Shown piece after piece: positions 62,667 to 64,000 of a stretch of DNA of 64,000 nucleotides. Position 1 is the stretch's first letter; each line of letters starts with the position of its first letter. The DNA is from Roseiarcus sp963835215. Lineage in GTDB: Bacteria; Pseudomonadota; Alphaproteobacteria; Rhizobiales; Beijerinckiaceae. Under the pieces are notes generated by a model, which saw only the letters and a list, made by a program, of their open reading frames with translations, searched no databases and had not been told where the DNA came from. The translations under genes were made by a program, and so were the position numbers. The stretch spans positions 682,001-746,000 of the forward strand of contig CAWIES010000004.1 of NCBI GenBank assembly GCA_963835215.1, written 5' to 3'.

Positions 62667-63538
62667 GCGCAGCTGGCGACGGGGCCGCGACGACCTACGC
62701 CGCGGCCGAAGACCAGATCGCCTATTGGAACGGACCCGGCGGACAGCGCTGGCTGGCGCTGCAGCAGAAGCACGACCTCCTCTTCGCGCCGCTTACCGCC
62801 GCGCTATTCGCGCGCGCCCGCATCATGCCGGGCGAGCGTGTGCTCGACATCGGCTGCGGTTGCGGCGGGACGACGATCGAAGCGGCTCGCCGGGCGGGCG
62901 AGGCTGGCGCCGCCGTCGGCCTCGACGTCTCCGAGCCAATCCTCGCTGAGGCTCGGCGGCGCGCGCCGAGCGACGCTCGGATCGAGTTCGTGCTCGCCGA
63001 CGCGGCCACGCGCCAGTTTCAGGCTGGATCGTTCGACGCGATGATCTCCAGACTGGGCGTCATGTTCTTCGCCGATCCGCTCGCCGCCTTCGCCAACCTG
63101 CGCGGGGCGTTGAGGCGCGGGGGACGCGCCGTCATCGTTTGCTGGCGCGAGGCGGGCCGGAATGCTTGGCAGATGGTTCCGCTGCGGGCGGCGCTGCGCC
63201 ATGTGCCGCGCCTGCCCGAACGAGACCCCAACGATCCTGGCCCCTACGCCTTCGCCAGCGAGGCGCGGGTGCGGCGCATCCTCGAGGGCGCCGGCTTCGT
63301 CGACATCGCTATGACCCCGCTCGATTTCGACCTCGACATCGCCATCGGCGGGGGAATCGAATCGGCGATGCACACGGCCGTGGGTCTCGGGCCGGCGAGC
63401 CGCGCGTTGGAGGGACAGCCCGCCGACAAGCGCGCCGCCGCGACTGCCGAAATCCGCGCCGCGCTGACGCCCCTGTTGCAAGGCGAGCGCCTGCCGCTTG
63501 CCGGCGCGATCTGGATTGTCGAGGCGGTCAATCGGTAG
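62663..63538 (+). CDS. SAM-dependent methyltransferase (class I)
   Basis: 291 residues from the GTG at 62663, overlapping the MFS stop. 'YWNGPGGQRWLALQQKHD' precedes the SAM motif I 'VLDIGCGCGGTTIEAARRAG', then 'VGLDVSEPILAEARRRA' (acidic loop), 'FVLADAATRQF' and 'SRLGVMFFADPLAAFANLR'. The UbiE/arsenite-type class I fold. No substrate can be inferred; coupling with an organic-anion MFS suggests the two act on the same compound. Confidence 0.85.
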   Translation: MSAAGDGAATTYAAAEDQIAYWNGPGGQRWLALQQKHDLLFAPLTAALFARARIMPGERVLDIGCGCGGTTIEAARRAGEAGAAVGLDVSEPILAEARRRAPSDARIEFVLADAATRQFQAGSFDAMISRLGVMFFADPLAAFANLRGALRRGGRAVIVCWREAGRNAWQMVPLRAALRHVPRLPERDPNDPGPYAFASEARVRRILEGAGFVDIAMTPLDFDLDIAIGGGIESAMHTAVGLGPASRALEGQPADKRAAATAEIRAALTPLLQGERLPLAGAIWIVEAVNR

Positions 63539-63548
63539 GGGGCGCCTC

Positions 63549-64000
63549 TTACGGCCGCGCGACTTCCAGCACCAGCTCCGCCAGCCGCTCGGCCGCGTCG
63601 GCGACGCCGGCCGCCTTGGCGCTCGCAGCGGCTGCGTTGAGCTTGGCTGGGTCGGCGAGCGCGCCGCGCAGCAGTTCGGTGAGGCGCTCGGGCGTGAACG
63701 CGTTCTGCGGCACGACTGTCGCAGCGCCGGCGGCGGCAAGGATCGCCGCGTTGGCGGCCTGATCCTGATCGAGCGCGTGCGGGAACGGCACGAGGATCGA
63801 CGGCCGGCCGATCACCGCCAGCTCCGACACGGTCGAAGCCCCCGAGCGGCCGACAACGAGATGCGCGCCCGCGATGCGCGCCGGCAGGTCGGGGAAGAAA
63901 TCGGCGAGCTCGACCGGGAACGCGATTTCAGCGCAGGCGGCGGCGACGCGCGCCTTGTCCTCGCCGCGCGCCTGCATGGTCAGGCGGATGCGCGCGCGCT
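63549..64000 (-). CDS. murG: MurG, UDP-GlcNAc:lipid I transferase (3' part only)
   Basis: The C-terminal 150 codons of MurG, cut by the window edge. 'HLVVGRSGASTVSELAVIGRPSILVPFPHALDQDQAANA' is split in the sequence as the donor-binding region: Ser/Gly loop 'GRSGASTVSEL' and 'PFPHALDQDQ' with the Gln and Asp that bind UDP-GlcNAc. It adds GlcNAc to lipid I in peptidoglycan synthesis. The rest of the division cell-wall cluster, if present, would be beyond the window. Confidence 0.92.
   Translation of the reverse strand, partial: RARIRLTMQARGEDKARVAAACAEIAFPVELADFFPDLPARIAGAHLVVGRSGASTVSELAVIGRPSILVPFPHALDQDQAANAAILAAAGAATVVPQNAFTPERLTELLRGALADPAKLNAAAASAKAAGVADAAERLAELVLEVARP

Overview
The window is a 64 kb stretch of GC-rich chromosome from an alphaproteobacterium, most likely a Hyphomicrobiales (Rhizobiales) member. 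The reasons are an mdh-sucC-sucD-sucA-sucB-lpd operon, addAB recombination genes, DUF2336 and DUF2865 proteins, an IalB family protein, an intracellular Cys-type polyhydroxybutyrate depolymerase, a 30S S2 protein with a long C-terminal tail, frequent TTG/GTG starts and CG-rich palindromic intergenic elements. The genus cannot be fixed from the sequence alone. No rRNA, tRNA, CRISPR array, insertion sequence or prophage was recognised.

Layout. 1-6.2 kb (+): end of addB, addA, a TAXI-type periplasmic binding protein and a small anchored repeat protein. 6.3-12.6 kb (-): an envelope cluster: CDP-diglyceride hydrolase, L,D-transpeptidase, a Tat-exported isoaspartyl methyltransferase, a multi-membrane spermidine-synthase-like protein and a lipoprotein hydrolase. 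12.7 kb (+): bacterioferritin. 13.3-23.5 kb (-): the TCA cycle operon, with YCII, MAPEG and hypothetical genes embedded. 23.8-27.8 kb: catalase-like protein, PhaZ, GST and ribokinase. 27.9-35.4 kb (+): DsbA-like protein, orphan Flp pilin, UppP, an EcsC-family gene, SMP-30 lactonase, DUF2865, AsmA and HspQ. 35.5-44.9 kb: IalB, a peptide-type solute-binding gene, FrnE-like DsbA, DUF2336, a MaoC hydratase plus CitE-like lyase, an acyl-CoA ligase, a small outer-membrane barrel and acylphosphatase. 45-50.5 kb (+): metallophosphoesterase plus glycosyltransferase pair, MFS exporter, DUF900 lipoprotein hydrolase and transaldolase. 50.6-56.3 kb: an AraC regulator divergent from a GH4 glycosidase and a sugar ABC transporter without its ATPase. 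56.4-59.4 kb (+): rpsB-tsf-pyrH. 59.5-63.5 kb (+): a GFA-family protein, two MFS transporters and a methyltransferase. 63.5-64 kb (-): 3' end of murG.

How the genes work together. The TCA operon encodes malate dehydrogenase, succinyl-CoA synthetase and the complete 2-oxoglutarate dehydrogenase complex. PhaZ and the CoA-ester enzymes fit storage-polymer and acyl-CoA metabolism. The GH4/ABC cluster is a self-contained sugar uptake module with its own regulator.

The most striking property is mutational. Eight genes are broken by frameshifts. By my reading these need about 25 single-base insertions and only one deletion. They fall mainly in three genes (EcsC 3, solute-binding protein 11, GH4 6), and they also hit sucA and lpd. 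Restoring the frames gives full-length family members, and the gene lengths modulo 3 agree with the counts. Localised consensus error is the simplest explanation, but the strong skew and clustering should be tested against reads. The best candidate for an undescribed system is the operon joining a Tat-exported isoaspartyl methyltransferase, a membrane aminopropyltransferase-like protein and a lipoprotein hydrolase.
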